This document shows positions 22,650 through 30,304 of a stretch of 34,049 bases of DNA, piece by piece. The stretch spans positions 1 through 34,049 of the forward strand of contig CAZQFQ010000011.1 of assembly GCA_964592725.1 (NCBI GenBank). The letters are read 5' to 3'. The notes below the pieces were generated by a model. It did not search any database, was not told where the DNA came from, and worked only from the letters and a program-made list of their open reading frames with translations. Each line of letters starts with the position of its first letter. The stretch's first letter is position 1. This DNA is from PALSA-1336 sp964592725 (lineage in GTDB: Bacteria > Patescibacteriota > Doudnabacteria > UBA920). The translations under genes were made by a program, and so were the position numbers.

Positions 22650-23600
22650 ATGCGGTTAGAATCAGTAAGCATAAAAATTTTTCATAAACTAAAAAGTCGC
22701 TTTTTGGAGTCGGGTTTTATTAAGCCTACATTAAAACAACGTCAGCTCGCGGAGAATTTGAAGCAAAAAGTTCTAAGTTTGGGTGATTTGGGAAACGGGA
22801 TTCAAATGGAACAGACCTGGCTGGAATTTAGAAAAAAAGTTCGTGAAAATATAATTTATAAGGATCCGCGGAATTTTTTAAATTGGCCGGTTATCAGGAG
22901 TTCTATGTTTCACGAGCCCGACCGAGCGGAGCTGAAATTTTTAAAATTATCCCCCAATTGGCTAAAAATCAAGATCGCGCTTAAAGAGGCTCCTGCCGGC
23001 AACCCACGGCCGTTTCCCGGAATGCTTTCCAGTAGCGGCAATTGCATACATAATGCCTATGTTTTGGAAAAATTTTTAAGTTTTTTTAACCTCGATATCG
23101 GTAAAGCACGCCGCATTGTTGAATTTGGCGGAGGCTATGGAAGTCTGTGCCGTTTGATTTACAATTTGGGTTTTACCGGACAATACGTTATTTATGATAT
23201 TCCGGAATTTTCTTTGCTCCAGGAATATTTTTTAAAATCATGGAATGAAAATATTTCACTATCCCTTGAGCCGATTGCCAAAAACCGCCAAGGTATAGCG
23301 CTTCTTTCAGATCTGAAAGTTATGCAAAAACAATTGGAAAATTTTAATACGGCCCCCGACATTTTTATTGCCACCTGGTCGTTAAGCGAATCACCGGTGG
23401 ATCTTCGGGAAAGAATTTTGGGTCTTGTGGGCGGCAGCGGATATATTTTTATTGCTTTTAAGGACACTTTTTCTAACGTTAACAACTTGGATTATTTTAA
23501 AAGATTTGCCGAGTCTAATTCGAATTACGACTGGCGGCAAGAGGAAATTAAACATTTGCCCGGTAATTTTTTGTTAGCGGGAAAAAGAAGGGGTGTTTAA
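22650..23600 (+). CDS. Putative sugar O-methyltransferase (NanM-type)
   Basis: 316 residues. The SAM motif I is 'IVEFGGGYGSLCRLIY' (about 155-170), then 'YVIYDIPEFSLLQEYFL' and 'IATWSLSESPVDLRERIL', a set typical of putative sugar O-methyltransferases in polysaccharide clusters. An N-terminal helical region of about 100 residues precedes it. It probably methylates a hydroxyl of a sugar in the chain. A terminal methyl group is one known chain-length cap read by Wzt C-terminal domains, so this is one candidate capping enzyme (inference). Confidence 0.85.
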   Translation: MRLESVSIKIFHKLKSRFLESGFIKPTLKQRQLAENLKQKVLSLGDLGNGIQMEQTWLEFRKKVRENIIYKDPRNFLNWPVIRSSMFHEPDRAELKFLKLSPNWLKIKIALKEAPAGNPRPFPGMLSSSGNCIHNAYVLEKFLSFFNLDIGKARRIVEFGGGYGSLCRLIYNLGFTGQYVIYDIPEFSLLQEYFLKSWNENISLSLEPIAKNRQGIALLSDLKVMQKQLENFNTAPDIFIATWSLSESPVDLRERILGLVGGSGYIFIAFKDTFSNVNNLDYFKRFAESNSNYDWRQEEIKHLPGNFLLAGKRRGV

Positions 23601-23603
23601 TTT

Positions 23604-24542
23604 ATGGTATTGTCTATAAAAAAGTTTTTATATCGCATTTTTGTGAAAACCAGGAATTTCTGGCTTTTTGCGGTAACTTTAAGTCACAGGGAAGTTAGAA
23701 AAAAAATCAAAAACGCAAAAACGGTTTTTACACCGGCAGCCGGTCAAGTTTTCGTCGCCGGCTCTTTTAGGGTCTCAAACCAACAGCGGCAGGAAATATT
23801 TAAAGTTTCAATGCACGAAACTTTGCGACGCATAGCCGGAACACCGATTAAAGTAAAAATAAGGGATGCATCATCTAAGGAATTTTATCTTGGGAATTAC
23901 GCTTATTTAAAAGAGCTGGTCGGTCAAAATCTTGACTACGGAGCCGAAAGTTTAAATTTAAATGCCGCTTATAAAGAGCTTTTGGAATCATCGGACGAAA
24001 AATATTTTTGTATGGCCTTTGACGACCAGCCGATTTTTGGCCTCACGCCGGAGTTCCTTTCGGCCGCAACGGCGCTGCTGGAGGATTTTGCCGGGTTGGT
24101 AAATGTAGTGCCCATTGAACAAATAAACAAATTTAATATAGACAACAGCAGCAAGCAAATTATTTTAAAGCCTAATACTTTGGATTTTCAGATGAACGGG
24201 ATAAAGCCTCTGGGGACAGTCAGGTATGGCAATTACTCTTTTGTGATTTTAAACAATTTTCATTATGGCTTTTTCTTTAATACTTTAATTGCTCCCAGCA
24301 AAGATTATGCGGCCCGCTTGAATTGGTATATGAACAGCGTGTCGCAAGACAAGCCTCATCGTATAGAAAAAGCGGCAATGTATTACCGCGGACCCGTGTA
24401 TAAATACATCGCCGTGCCGCTGGAAGTTTTTATGCTGAATATAGACTTTTTACATACCGAAATTTCCGTGCGCGGCACCAGCGGCGAAGAGAAACAGCTT
24501 TTTGAAGCCTTAAATTCCGGCTATCAACTTACTTCTATATGA
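23604..24542 (+). CDS. Glycosyltransferase-like protein (GT-A-like), family uncertain
   Basis: 312 residues starting 3 nt after the methyltransferase and overlapping the next gene by 4 nt. The layout is GT-A-like: an N-terminal strand region, 'GQNLDYGAESLNLNAAYKEL' (a GT2-type 'N-G-A-x-N' helix) and an acidic motif 'YFCMAFDDQPIFG' (DDQP at 140-143) where GT-A enzymes hold their metal-binding DxD. The second half ('GTVRYGNYSFVILNNFHYGF', 'APSKDYAARLNWYMNSV') matches no family I know. Probably a glycosyltransferase of the locus; moderately sure of the fold and unsure of the reaction. Confidence 0.7.
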   Translation: MVLSIKKFLYRIFVKTRNFWLFAVTLSHREVRKKIKNAKTVFTPAAGQVFVAGSFRVSNQQRQEIFKVSMHETLRRIAGTPIKVKIRDASSKEFYLGNYAYLKELVGQNLDYGAESLNLNAAYKELLESSDEKYFCMAFDDQPIFGLTPEFLSAATALLEDFAGLVNVVPIEQINKFNIDNSSKQIILKPNTLDFQMNGIKPLGTVRYGNYSFVILNNFHYGFFFNTLIAPSKDYAARLNWYMNSVSQDKPHRIEKAAMYYRGPVYKYIAVPLEVFMLNIDFLHTEISVRGTSGEEKQLFEALNSGYQLTSI

Positions 24543-25396
24543 ATATTATAAAAAAAACGTTTATTAAGCTTCGCCTGAAAGTGCGCCAGTTTTTTCTTAA
24601 ATTGGCAGGGGTGACTTTTCCGAGTTCGGTCAAAGTTCAAACTTCCGTTGATACTTTAAATGAGATCCGTCGGATTATAAGTGGGCATATACCGGGCGCT
24701 TATTTTCGTTTTGGTGACGGGGAAGTTAACGCTCTGGACGGCTTGGGAGCAATTGAACAGGCGGGCGACAAAAAGCTGGCTGTTGAAATGCGGGAAGCCT
24801 TTTCTTTAACCGGTCCGGGGATAATAAAGTCTTTGATGATTAATTCCCGCAAATTCGGATTTGAGCCCGGTATGGAACCCGGAATGTATTTAACAGGCGA
24901 CCAATGGGCCGATAATCTGCTGGAACGCTGCTACCAGTATTTTATAGGAGAAAAAATTTATTCCCACGCCGCATTGCCTTACACTGCCGTATTTGAACCG
25001 GAAGCCGCTATTAATTTTTTAAAATTTTTGAAATCTTTCAACCCAATTTTTGTCGGCAATAAAAATACGCCGCCTGAAGTACTGCGAAAACTTTTCGGCG
25101 TTTCCGCGCACGTTAAAACCGAACCAAGCGGCGCGTATGGCCAAATAGACAGGCTGGAGCGGGAAACTCTTGCTGCGCTTAAAAGCCGGAATTTAGATTA
25201 CGATGTGGTGGTAATAGCTGCCGGCCCGACCGCAAAAATTTTGCAAAAAAGGCTTTTGCAGCATTCGGGGCGGAATTTGTTTATATTCGATTTCAGCAGC
25301 TTGATTGATGCACTGTCCGGCAGGCAAAGCCGGGCATGGATGAGTCCTGGAAGTTTTACCGATAATAGTTGGGATAAATTTTTGGAAAAAATTTGA
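24539..25396 (+). CDS. GT-D fold glycosyltransferase (DUF1792-like)
   Basis: 285 residues. 'YFRFGDGEVNALDGLG' (residues about 55-70) carries the DGE metal/donor motif of GT-D enzymes such as the DUF1792 sugar transferase of streptococcal adhesin glycosylation. 'SHAALPYTAVF', 'IFVGNKNTPPEVL' and 'VVVIAAGPTAKILQKRLL' are the other conserved blocks, and 'FIFDFSSLIDAL' closes the fold. It adds a hexose to a glycan acceptor in characterised relatives. Coupled to the preceding gene by ATGA. Confidence 0.85.
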   Translation: MNIIKKTFIKLRLKVRQFFLKLAGVTFPSSVKVQTSVDTLNEIRRIISGHIPGAYFRFGDGEVNALDGLGAIEQAGDKKLAVEMREAFSLTGPGIIKSLMINSRKFGFEPGMEPGMYLTGDQWADNLLERCYQYFIGEKIYSHAALPYTAVFEPEAAINFLKFLKSFNPIFVGNKNTPPEVLRKLFGVSAHVKTEPSGAYGQIDRLERETLAALKSRNLDYDVVVIAAGPTAKILQKRLLQHSGRNLFIFDFSSLIDALSGRQSRAWMSPGSFTDNSWDKFLEKI

Positions 25397-25456
25397 GCTG
25401 TCTATTCACGTTGCAGGGCTTTAGGGAGTATTTATCGAAATCATTAAACAAAAAAA

Positions 25457-26101
25457 ATGGCCAAGTTTATTTTTATAATTAATTCCGCCATTTGGCTTGA
25501 TTCCAAGCCTTTGTCTTACAGCAAAGGCAGGACTGTTTTTAGCCCGCAACAGAGGGTTGAGCAGACCCTGCGGACAATAAGTTCCATTAGGCATTATGTC
25601 CCAAACGCAAAAATAATTTGTCTGGAAATTGGCAAGCGCAGAGAATTAACCGGGGTAATAGAGGAGCAGGCGGACGAGTTTTATTTTTTAGGCGATAAAA
25701 AAATTGTCAGAATGGCTTGCGACAGCAGATTCAAAAATTTAGGGGAGGCACTAACCTTTTTAAAAGGCTATTCCTTTCTAAAAAATAAGGGAGATTTTTA
25801 TTTTAAATTAAGCGGGCGTTATTTTTTAAACGAGGATTTTAATTTATTGCAATGGGATTTGGACAAGTTCAATATGCTAAAGACCGGATCGGTAATGTCT
25901 ACCAGGTTGTACGGTTTTTCGGCAAGCTTGTTGCCTCTTTGGCGCCGCACCCTGTTATTTTGCCTGCCTTTACTATTGGCCAACCGTTCAATAGAATGGA
26001 GTATGCCATGGTTCGTTCCGAAAAGAAATATTAATTATTTGCAAGGCAAAATTGGGGTAGCCGGAAATATTGGACCCGACGGAAGCTTTATCCAAGAATA
26101 G
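25457..26101 (+). CDS. Polysaccharide-cluster protein with K-x-SGRY motif, probably glycosyltransferase-like
   Basis: 214 residues. An N-terminal strand 'AKFIFIINSAIW', then 'RVEQTLRTISSIRHYVPNAKI', a 'FYFKLSGRYFLNEDF' block and a C-terminal 'GNIGPDGSFI'. I associate this combination with uncharacterised proteins of capsule and O-antigen loci whose shape suggests a small GT-A-like enzyme. No signal peptide. One hydrophobic stretch at about 173-183 ('TLLFCLPLLLA') is probably buried. It is followed by a 180-nt gap holding a promoter and an epimerase fossil. Confidence 0.7.
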   Translation: MAKFIFIINSAIWLDSKPLSYSKGRTVFSPQQRVEQTLRTISSIRHYVPNAKIICLEIGKRRELTGVIEEQADEFYFLGDKKIVRMACDSRFKNLGEALTFLKGYSFLKNKGDFYFKLSGRYFLNEDFNLLQWDLDKFNMLKTGSVMSTRLYGFSASLLPLWRRTLLFCLPLLLANRSIEWSMPWFVPKRNINYLQGKIGVAGNIGPDGSFIQE

Positions 26102-26111
26102 CTCAAAAATA

Positions 26112-26140
26112 TTGACCGCCCCGTGCGCATTTGATAGAAT
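26112..26140 (+). promoter_or_regulatory. Sigma70-type promoter upstream of the epimerase remnant
   Basis: TTGACC, a 17-nt spacer and TAGAAT. The start would fall near 26147, just before the ATG (26163) of a broken epimerase gene. It may now drive the methyltransferase gene at 26285. Confidence 0.6.
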
Positions 26141-26162
26141 ATTGCACACGGGCAGGATAATT

Positions 26163-26271
26163 ATGAATCAAGTTCAATAACAGGCGCCGCGGGCTATTCG
26201 GTGGCCGGTCATCTCGCCGATGGATTGCTGATGAGGTAAGACTGAAAGTACCAATGTTATTGATAATTTTT
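26163..26271 (+). pseudogene. Remnant of an NAD(P)-dependent epimerase/dehydratase N-terminus
   Basis: From the ATG at 26163 the frame reads MNQVQ and stops. Shifted by one base from 26177 it reads ITGAAGYSVAGHLADGLL, followed by MR and a stop. Shifted again from 26235 it reads GKTESTNVIDNF. Joined, these match the first 40 or so residues of SDR epimerases such as UDP-glucose 4-epimerase (Rossmann 'TGAAGF-GSHLADRLL-RG' followed by 'V-VIDN'). At least two frameshifts and loss of everything downstream make it a fossil. It lies just after a good promoter. Confidence 0.7.
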
Positions 26272-26284
26272 TTTAAAGCCCTTT

Positions 26285-27067
26285 ATGAATTTCAGAGTTT
26301 ATCTCAGAAAAAATTTGTCGCCGCGACAGAAAACATTTATCGCGGCTTGCTTAAACAATTTAAATTTATATTATTATATAAAAAAGCCTTTTTGGAAGCT
26401 CATAAACCAAAAGCGGACACAAACTCTTTTGCAGGCTTCCCATCTAAAAATACACTTGGGGTGTAACTTTACCAGATTGCCTGGATTTACGAATGTGGAT
26501 ATCCGTATGACGCCGGCGGTTGATTTTACCTGTGATGCGAATATTTTGCCGTTTGCGGAAGGAAGCGTGGACTGCATATACAGCAATGCTTTTTTTGAGC
26601 ATATTTATCGCCTTAAAAGGGTACCGCATTTGCAAAGCGCTTTTCGCTGTTTGGATGAAAAAACCGGCTTTGTTTGTTACACGGGACTGCCTTATTTTAA
26701 AAATATCGCAAAACTTTATTTAGAAAAAGGTCCGGGGACGGCTGGCCCGGTTTTTGACCTTTTTAATGTTTACCGTTATACCCACGGCGATCCGGACAGA
26801 GTACCAAGTTGGTATCTTGATCAATTGCATAAATCTTTGTTTGACGAAGACGAGTTGTCGGGAGTTTTGCGCCAAAGCGGTTTTAAAAATTTTGTCATGT
26901 TTACTTATGCCTTTCCCGGAGACACAAACCAAGTATCGGTGACTATGGGATTTTTTACGACTAAAACGGACAAAACACAGGAACAGCTAAAAGAGGAGTG
27001 CCTGAATTTTATAAAACAGTTTGATGACAGATATTTGATATTAAGGACATTGCAGTTCATTAACTAG
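26285..27067 (+). CDS. SAM-dependent methyltransferase (class I, Methyltransf_11-like)
   Basis: 260 residues. After a basic N-terminal extension of about 50 residues, motif I is degenerate 'KIHLGCNFTRLPGFTNVDI' with 'VDFTCDANILPFAEGSVD' and 'IYSNAFFEHIYR', the pattern of polysaccharide-cluster methyltransferases. 'VYRYTHGDPDRVP' and a C-terminal 'QFDDRYL' complete it. It is likely to methylate a sugar or a lipid-linked glycan. The overlapping frame starting at 26254 is not used. The gene lies 14 nt after the epimerase fossil, so it may have inherited that promoter. Confidence 0.85.
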   Translation: MNFRVYLRKNLSPRQKTFIAACLNNLNLYYYIKKPFWKLINQKRTQTLLQASHLKIHLGCNFTRLPGFTNVDIRMTPAVDFTCDANILPFAEGSVDCIYSNAFFEHIYRLKRVPHLQSAFRCLDEKTGFVCYTGLPYFKNIAKLYLEKGPGTAGPVFDLFNVYRYTHGDPDRVPSWYLDQLHKSLFDEDELSGVLRQSGFKNFVMFTYAFPGDTNQVSVTMGFFTTKTDKTQEQLKEECLNFIKQFDDRYLILRTLQFIN

Positions 27068-27149
27068 TCGTATTAAAATATCTTTTAAAAAGTAGCGGAT
27101 TTTTATCGCCTTACGGCCATTTTTTATAGCAAACAGTATTCTTTTATTT

Positions 27150-28487
27150 GTGAATGAATTAAAAAAAATTTTCAGCAATGCCGTTTTGAAATATTCCCTG
27201 ATTGCCGTGGCGGCTTCGTTGGCTTTTGGGGTGTTTACCAATGTTTTGCCGGAAAAAATTTCCCAAAAAGATCCCGTGTACGGGTACGGGTCCGACGGCC
27301 AGGTTTACTGGGACCTCGGCGGCAATCTGGCAAAAGGCCTTGGGTTTGTCAACAGCCCGGGGTTTGCCTTTTCTTACATTTATCCGGTCAATTACTATAC
27401 TTACGGCACCCAGCGCCTGCCCGGATATCCTCTGCTTTTAGCCGCGGTCCGGGCGCTTAATAAATCAGCCGGGCCAAACGGCGCAAGCGTTGCGGTTTTA
27501 AACCTTATCCTAGTTTTTTTAAACGCTTATTTTATTATCGGCCTCCTGCGGAAGTTTTTACCGGGGGTTTCAAATAAATGGTATTTGTCGGTCGCGCTGT
27601 TCCCGCCGTTTTTACTGTACAGCAACGGCATAAATTCCGACTTTTTTTTGGCGGTCTTGCTCGCGGGGTTTTGCTATTTTTTAGCGCAGGAAGGAAAAAA
27701 AACCTGGCTGGCACTGCCTTTTGCCGCATTCGCGTTTTTTACCCGCGCCAACGCTTTATTTTTTATCGTGCCTTTTTTAATATTGCTAACGGTATTCAAC
27801 CGAAAAAACAGAAAAATCCTCTGGCTGTCGGGCTGTACGATTTTCGCAGTAGCGCTGATTTTTTTAGGGTGGTCCTGGCGCAACCAGAAGCTTTCGGGAA
27901 GCTTTAATTTTGCCCCGTATACCGGATCGCAGTTGGAACAAAACTACATCAGAAAAATTTACAGGAATTCCCGGCCTTCGGGCCAGGAAAGGTTTTATCG
28001 ATGGAATATGCCCGACTTTGTCCTGGCGCGTTTTACCCAACTGGCCAAAACAGGCGGCATATATTCGGCCGAGGCGGAAATGAATAAAGAAATGATAAAT
28101 GACACAATATCCCTGCTGTGGCAACAAAAATTTTTGGCCGTGAAAGTCTATATCCGCGACGTGGCGCAAATTTTGACCAACGAATATTTTATTTTTAATA
28201 TGGCCCGCGCCTTTAATAATTTATATATTTGGGCGGCGGTCTGGATAGCCGTAATTTTGCTTTACAGCCTGCCCGGAGCCTTAATGCTGTTTTTGGCCGC
28301 GGTTTTTGCATTTAGCCGTAAAACAAGTTTTCCCGCCATTTTGCTTTATTCCGCCGCGCTGTACACTTTGGGCACGGCCGCGGTTTTGGGAGACTTTTCT
28401 AGGTACATAGAGCCGGTCGGGTTTGCCATAATTTATTCCGTGATTTTTGTCTTCACACTCAAAGACAAATCCAGTATAATCAAATAG
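27150..28487 (+). CDS. GT-C-type membrane glycosyltransferase (ArnT/PMT-like)
   Basis: 445 residues with about ten hydrophobic helices. The first extracytoplasmic loop has 'GYGSDGQVYWDLGGNLA' (residues about 46-62), the acidic site typical of polyprenyl-phosphate-sugar-dependent GT-C enzymes, followed by 'TQRLPGYPLLLAAV' and 'FTRANALFFIVPFLI'. Such enzymes take sugars from a polyprenyl-phosphate carrier on the outer face of the membrane. The DPM1-like gene at 28696 could supply that carrier. The start is GTG at 27150; no in-frame ATG is closer to the start of the first helix. No SD. Confidence 0.82.
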   Translation: MNELKKIFSNAVLKYSLIAVAASLAFGVFTNVLPEKISQKDPVYGYGSDGQVYWDLGGNLAKGLGFVNSPGFAFSYIYPVNYYTYGTQRLPGYPLLLAAVRALNKSAGPNGASVAVLNLILVFLNAYFIIGLLRKFLPGVSNKWYLSVALFPPFLLYSNGINSDFFLAVLLAGFCYFLAQEGKKTWLALPFAAFAFFTRANALFFIVPFLILLTVFNRKNRKILWLSGCTIFAVALIFLGWSWRNQKLSGSFNFAPYTGSQLEQNYIRKIYRNSRPSGQERFYRWNMPDFVLARFTQLAKTGGIYSAEAEMNKEMINDTISLLWQQKFLAVKVYIRDVAQILTNEYFIFNMARAFNNLYIWAAVWIAVILLYSLPGALMLFLAAVFAFSRKTSFPAILLYSAALYTLGTAAVLGDFSRYIEPVGFAIIYSVIFVFTLKDKSSIIK

Positions 28488-28512
28488 ATTTCTGCTAAAG
28501 CTCTGCTTCGGT

Positions 28513-28667
28513 GTTCCATCCCGACCGACGAGCGCAGCCGAGGAGCGGAGGGATCTGTTAAAGTAATAGATTCCTCGACTCGTCCTCAGAGTTGCATTTA
28601 GGACTCGCTCGGAATGGAACGTCGATGGCGTAGTTGATGCCTCACAACTCTGCTGCCTGGAGGATTC
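28513..28667. repeat. Composite imperfect palindromes in the 208-bp gap between GT-C and GT2 genes
   Basis: GTTCCAT (28513-28519) pairs with ATGGAAC (28614-28620), with further complementarity inside (CCGACCGACGAGCG versus the CGACTCGCTCGG-type stretches). A second, nested pair CAGAGTTG / CAACTCTG joins the middle to 28645-28652, and TCCTC / GAGGA extends it. No open frame or remnant is recognisable here. It looks like a structured repeat element, perhaps acting as a terminator or RNA processing site. Confidence 0.55.
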
Positions 28668-28695
28668 ATTATCTAAAGTTTACTAAGCGCTTTAT

Positions 28696-29391
28696 ATGCC
28701 TAAATTATCCATAATTATCCCGGTATTTAACGAGAAAAAAACTGTTTTACAGCTTTTGGAACTGGTGGAAGCCGCCGTGTTGCCGGAGAATTTTGGCAAA
28801 GAAATAATCATTGTTGATGATTTTTCTTCCGACGGCACCAGGGACATTTTAAAGGGACTGGAGCAAAAATACCGGATTTTTTATCAGGACAAAAACCAAG
28901 GCAAAGGCGCGGCGGTCAGGAGGGGACTGCTGGAGGCCGGCGGGGACTTTGTAATAATCCAGGACGCGGATTTGGAATACGACCCTTCGGAGTACGTAAA
29001 ATTGCTTAAGCCTTTGGCCGATGGCCGGGCCGACGTAGTTTTTGGCTCCCGGTTTTCCGGCGGGGAATCGCATCGCGTGCTCTACTATTGGCATTTTTTG
29101 GGCAACCGACTGTTGACCACCATCTCAAACATGTTTACCAACCTGAATCTCACGGACATGGAAACCTGTTATAAGGCGTTTTCCAAACAAGTCGTTGATA
29201 ATATTAAGTATCAGCTCGTTTCCAGCCGTTTTGGCATTGAACCCGAGCTTACAGCCAGGGTTAAAAAATATCGCGTTTATGAAGTTGGCGTTTCCTACTC
29301 CGGCCGGACTTACGCGGAAGGCAAGCACATTAACTGGAAAGACGGGGTGGCCGCCCTGTGGGCGATTATAAAATTTAATATTTTTTCATAA
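28696..29391 (+). CDS. Polyprenyl-phosphate glycosyltransferase (DPM1-like GT2)
   Basis: 231 residues of GT-A fold. 'LSIIIPVFNEKKTV', 'IIIVDDFSSDGT', the DxD-type 'IIQDADLEYDPSEY' and 'VFGSRFSGG' mark the family. 'LTDMETCYKAF' and 'SYSGRTYAEGKHINWKDG' are characteristic of enzymes that move mannose or glucose to (poly)prenyl phosphate. No membrane helices, so it is the soluble DPM1-like type. It is well placed to feed the GT-C enzymes on either side (27150 and 30297). Confidence 0.93.
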   Translation: MPKLSIIIPVFNEKKTVLQLLELVEAAVLPENFGKEIIIVDDFSSDGTRDILKGLEQKYRIFYQDKNQGKGAAVRRGLLEAGGDFVIIQDADLEYDPSEYVKLLKPLADGRADVVFGSRFSGGESHRVLYYWHFLGNRLLTTISNMFTNLNLTDMETCYKAFSKQVVDNIKYQLVSSRFGIEPELTARVKKYRVYEVGVSYSGRTYAEGKHINWKDGVAALWAIIKFNIFS

Positions 29392-29392
29392 C

Positions 29393-30304
29393 GTGGTCTA
29401 TATTTACACGGAAAATTTTTTTTTAAAAAACCGGCTCAAGAACCGGGCAAAAGTTTTTTTGGGCGGTTTGCTGGGCGGGCCCAAGGCCGTGGAACGCAAC
29501 CTGATTTTGGGCCTAAAGGAACTGGGAGAAGAAGTCTTGGTTAATAAAAAAATTGGAAAACCAATTCCGGCCATAGGCGTAATTTCGGGCGAACGGACTT
29601 TAAAGTGGGCCATTGCCCAAAAGCAAAAGGGGAAAATAAAAAAAATCGTCACCGGTCCGAACATTGCGGTATTTCCCCGGGACCACGGCGGCGTATTGCT
29701 TAATCCTTTAATAGACGCCATTACGGTTCCCAGTCAGTGGTCAAAAGATTTGTATGTAAAGCTGGCGCCGGAACTCGCGAAAAAAATTATTCTTTGGCCG
29801 GTCGGCGTGGCTGTGCCGCCTCAAAGCCGGGCGAATAAAATCTTTGACTTTTTGGTGTTTGACAAAATAGGGGACAATCCGCTAAGAGCTGAAATTGAGG
29901 GATATTTAAAAAGTCAAAATCGCAGTTACCGCGTTTTGGTTTACGGCAAATTCCGGCAGGAAGAATATTTTAATCTGTTGGAACAAAGCAGGTTTGAGAT
30001 TTATTTGTCCGAATCCGAAAGCCAGGGACTGGCCATGTTTGAAGCCTGGGCAAGGGACGTGCCGACTCTGGTTTGGGAGCGGGGTTATTTTGAATACCGC
30101 GGTCAGCGGCTGGAGGCCAACGCGGCCAGCCCGCACCTTGTCCCGCAGGCCGGCATGAGGTTTAAGAATTTCTCCGAATTCAAGGATGTCTTGGCAAAAT
30201 TTGAGCAAGCGGAGTACTCCCCCAGAGAGTATATAATTAACAATTTCAGCAACAGGATTTGCTCGGGAAATTATTTAAAAATATTAAACGCAGACTATGT
30301 ATAG
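29393..30304 (+). CDS. GT-B-like glycosyltransferase
   Basis: 303 residues starting with GTG at 29393, 1 nt after the GT2 stop. It has a GT-B layout: an N-domain with 'FLGGLLGGPKAVERNLILG' and 'ITVPSQWSKDLYV', and a C-domain with 'VLVYGKF' and 'RFEIYLSESESQGLAMFEAWARDVPTLVW' (in pieces), an E-x7-E-like donor site (Glu-Ser-Gln-Gly...Glu-Ala-Trp). Related to GT4 enzymes but shorter than the usual 360-400 residues. It overlaps the next gene by 8 nt. Confidence 0.82.
   Translation: MVYIYTENFFLKNRLKNRAKVFLGGLLGGPKAVERNLILGLKELGEEVLVNKKIGKPIPAIGVISGERTLKWAIAQKQKGKIKKIVTGPNIAVFPRDHGGVLLNPLIDAITVPSQWSKDLYVKLAPELAKKIILWPVGVAVPPQSRANKIFDFLVFDKIGDNPLRAEIEGYLKSQNRSYRVLVYGKFRQEEYFNLLEQSRFEIYLSESESQGLAMFEAWARDVPTLVWERGYFEYRGQRLEANAASPHLVPQAGMRFKNFSEFKDVLAKFEQAEYSPREYIINNFSNRICSGNYLKILNADYV

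Noticed and set aside
26226..26250. CTGATGA...GAAA pattern resembling a hammerhead ribozyme core, and a GCTGATG word recalling the fluoride riboswitch
   Set aside because: No supporting stems around the core, and the same bases are explained as the Rossmann region of a broken epimerase gene.
26254..26466. Open frame starting ATG at 26254
   Set aside because: It runs through the epimerase fossil and out of frame with the methyltransferase, whose protein in the other frame has clear family motifs.
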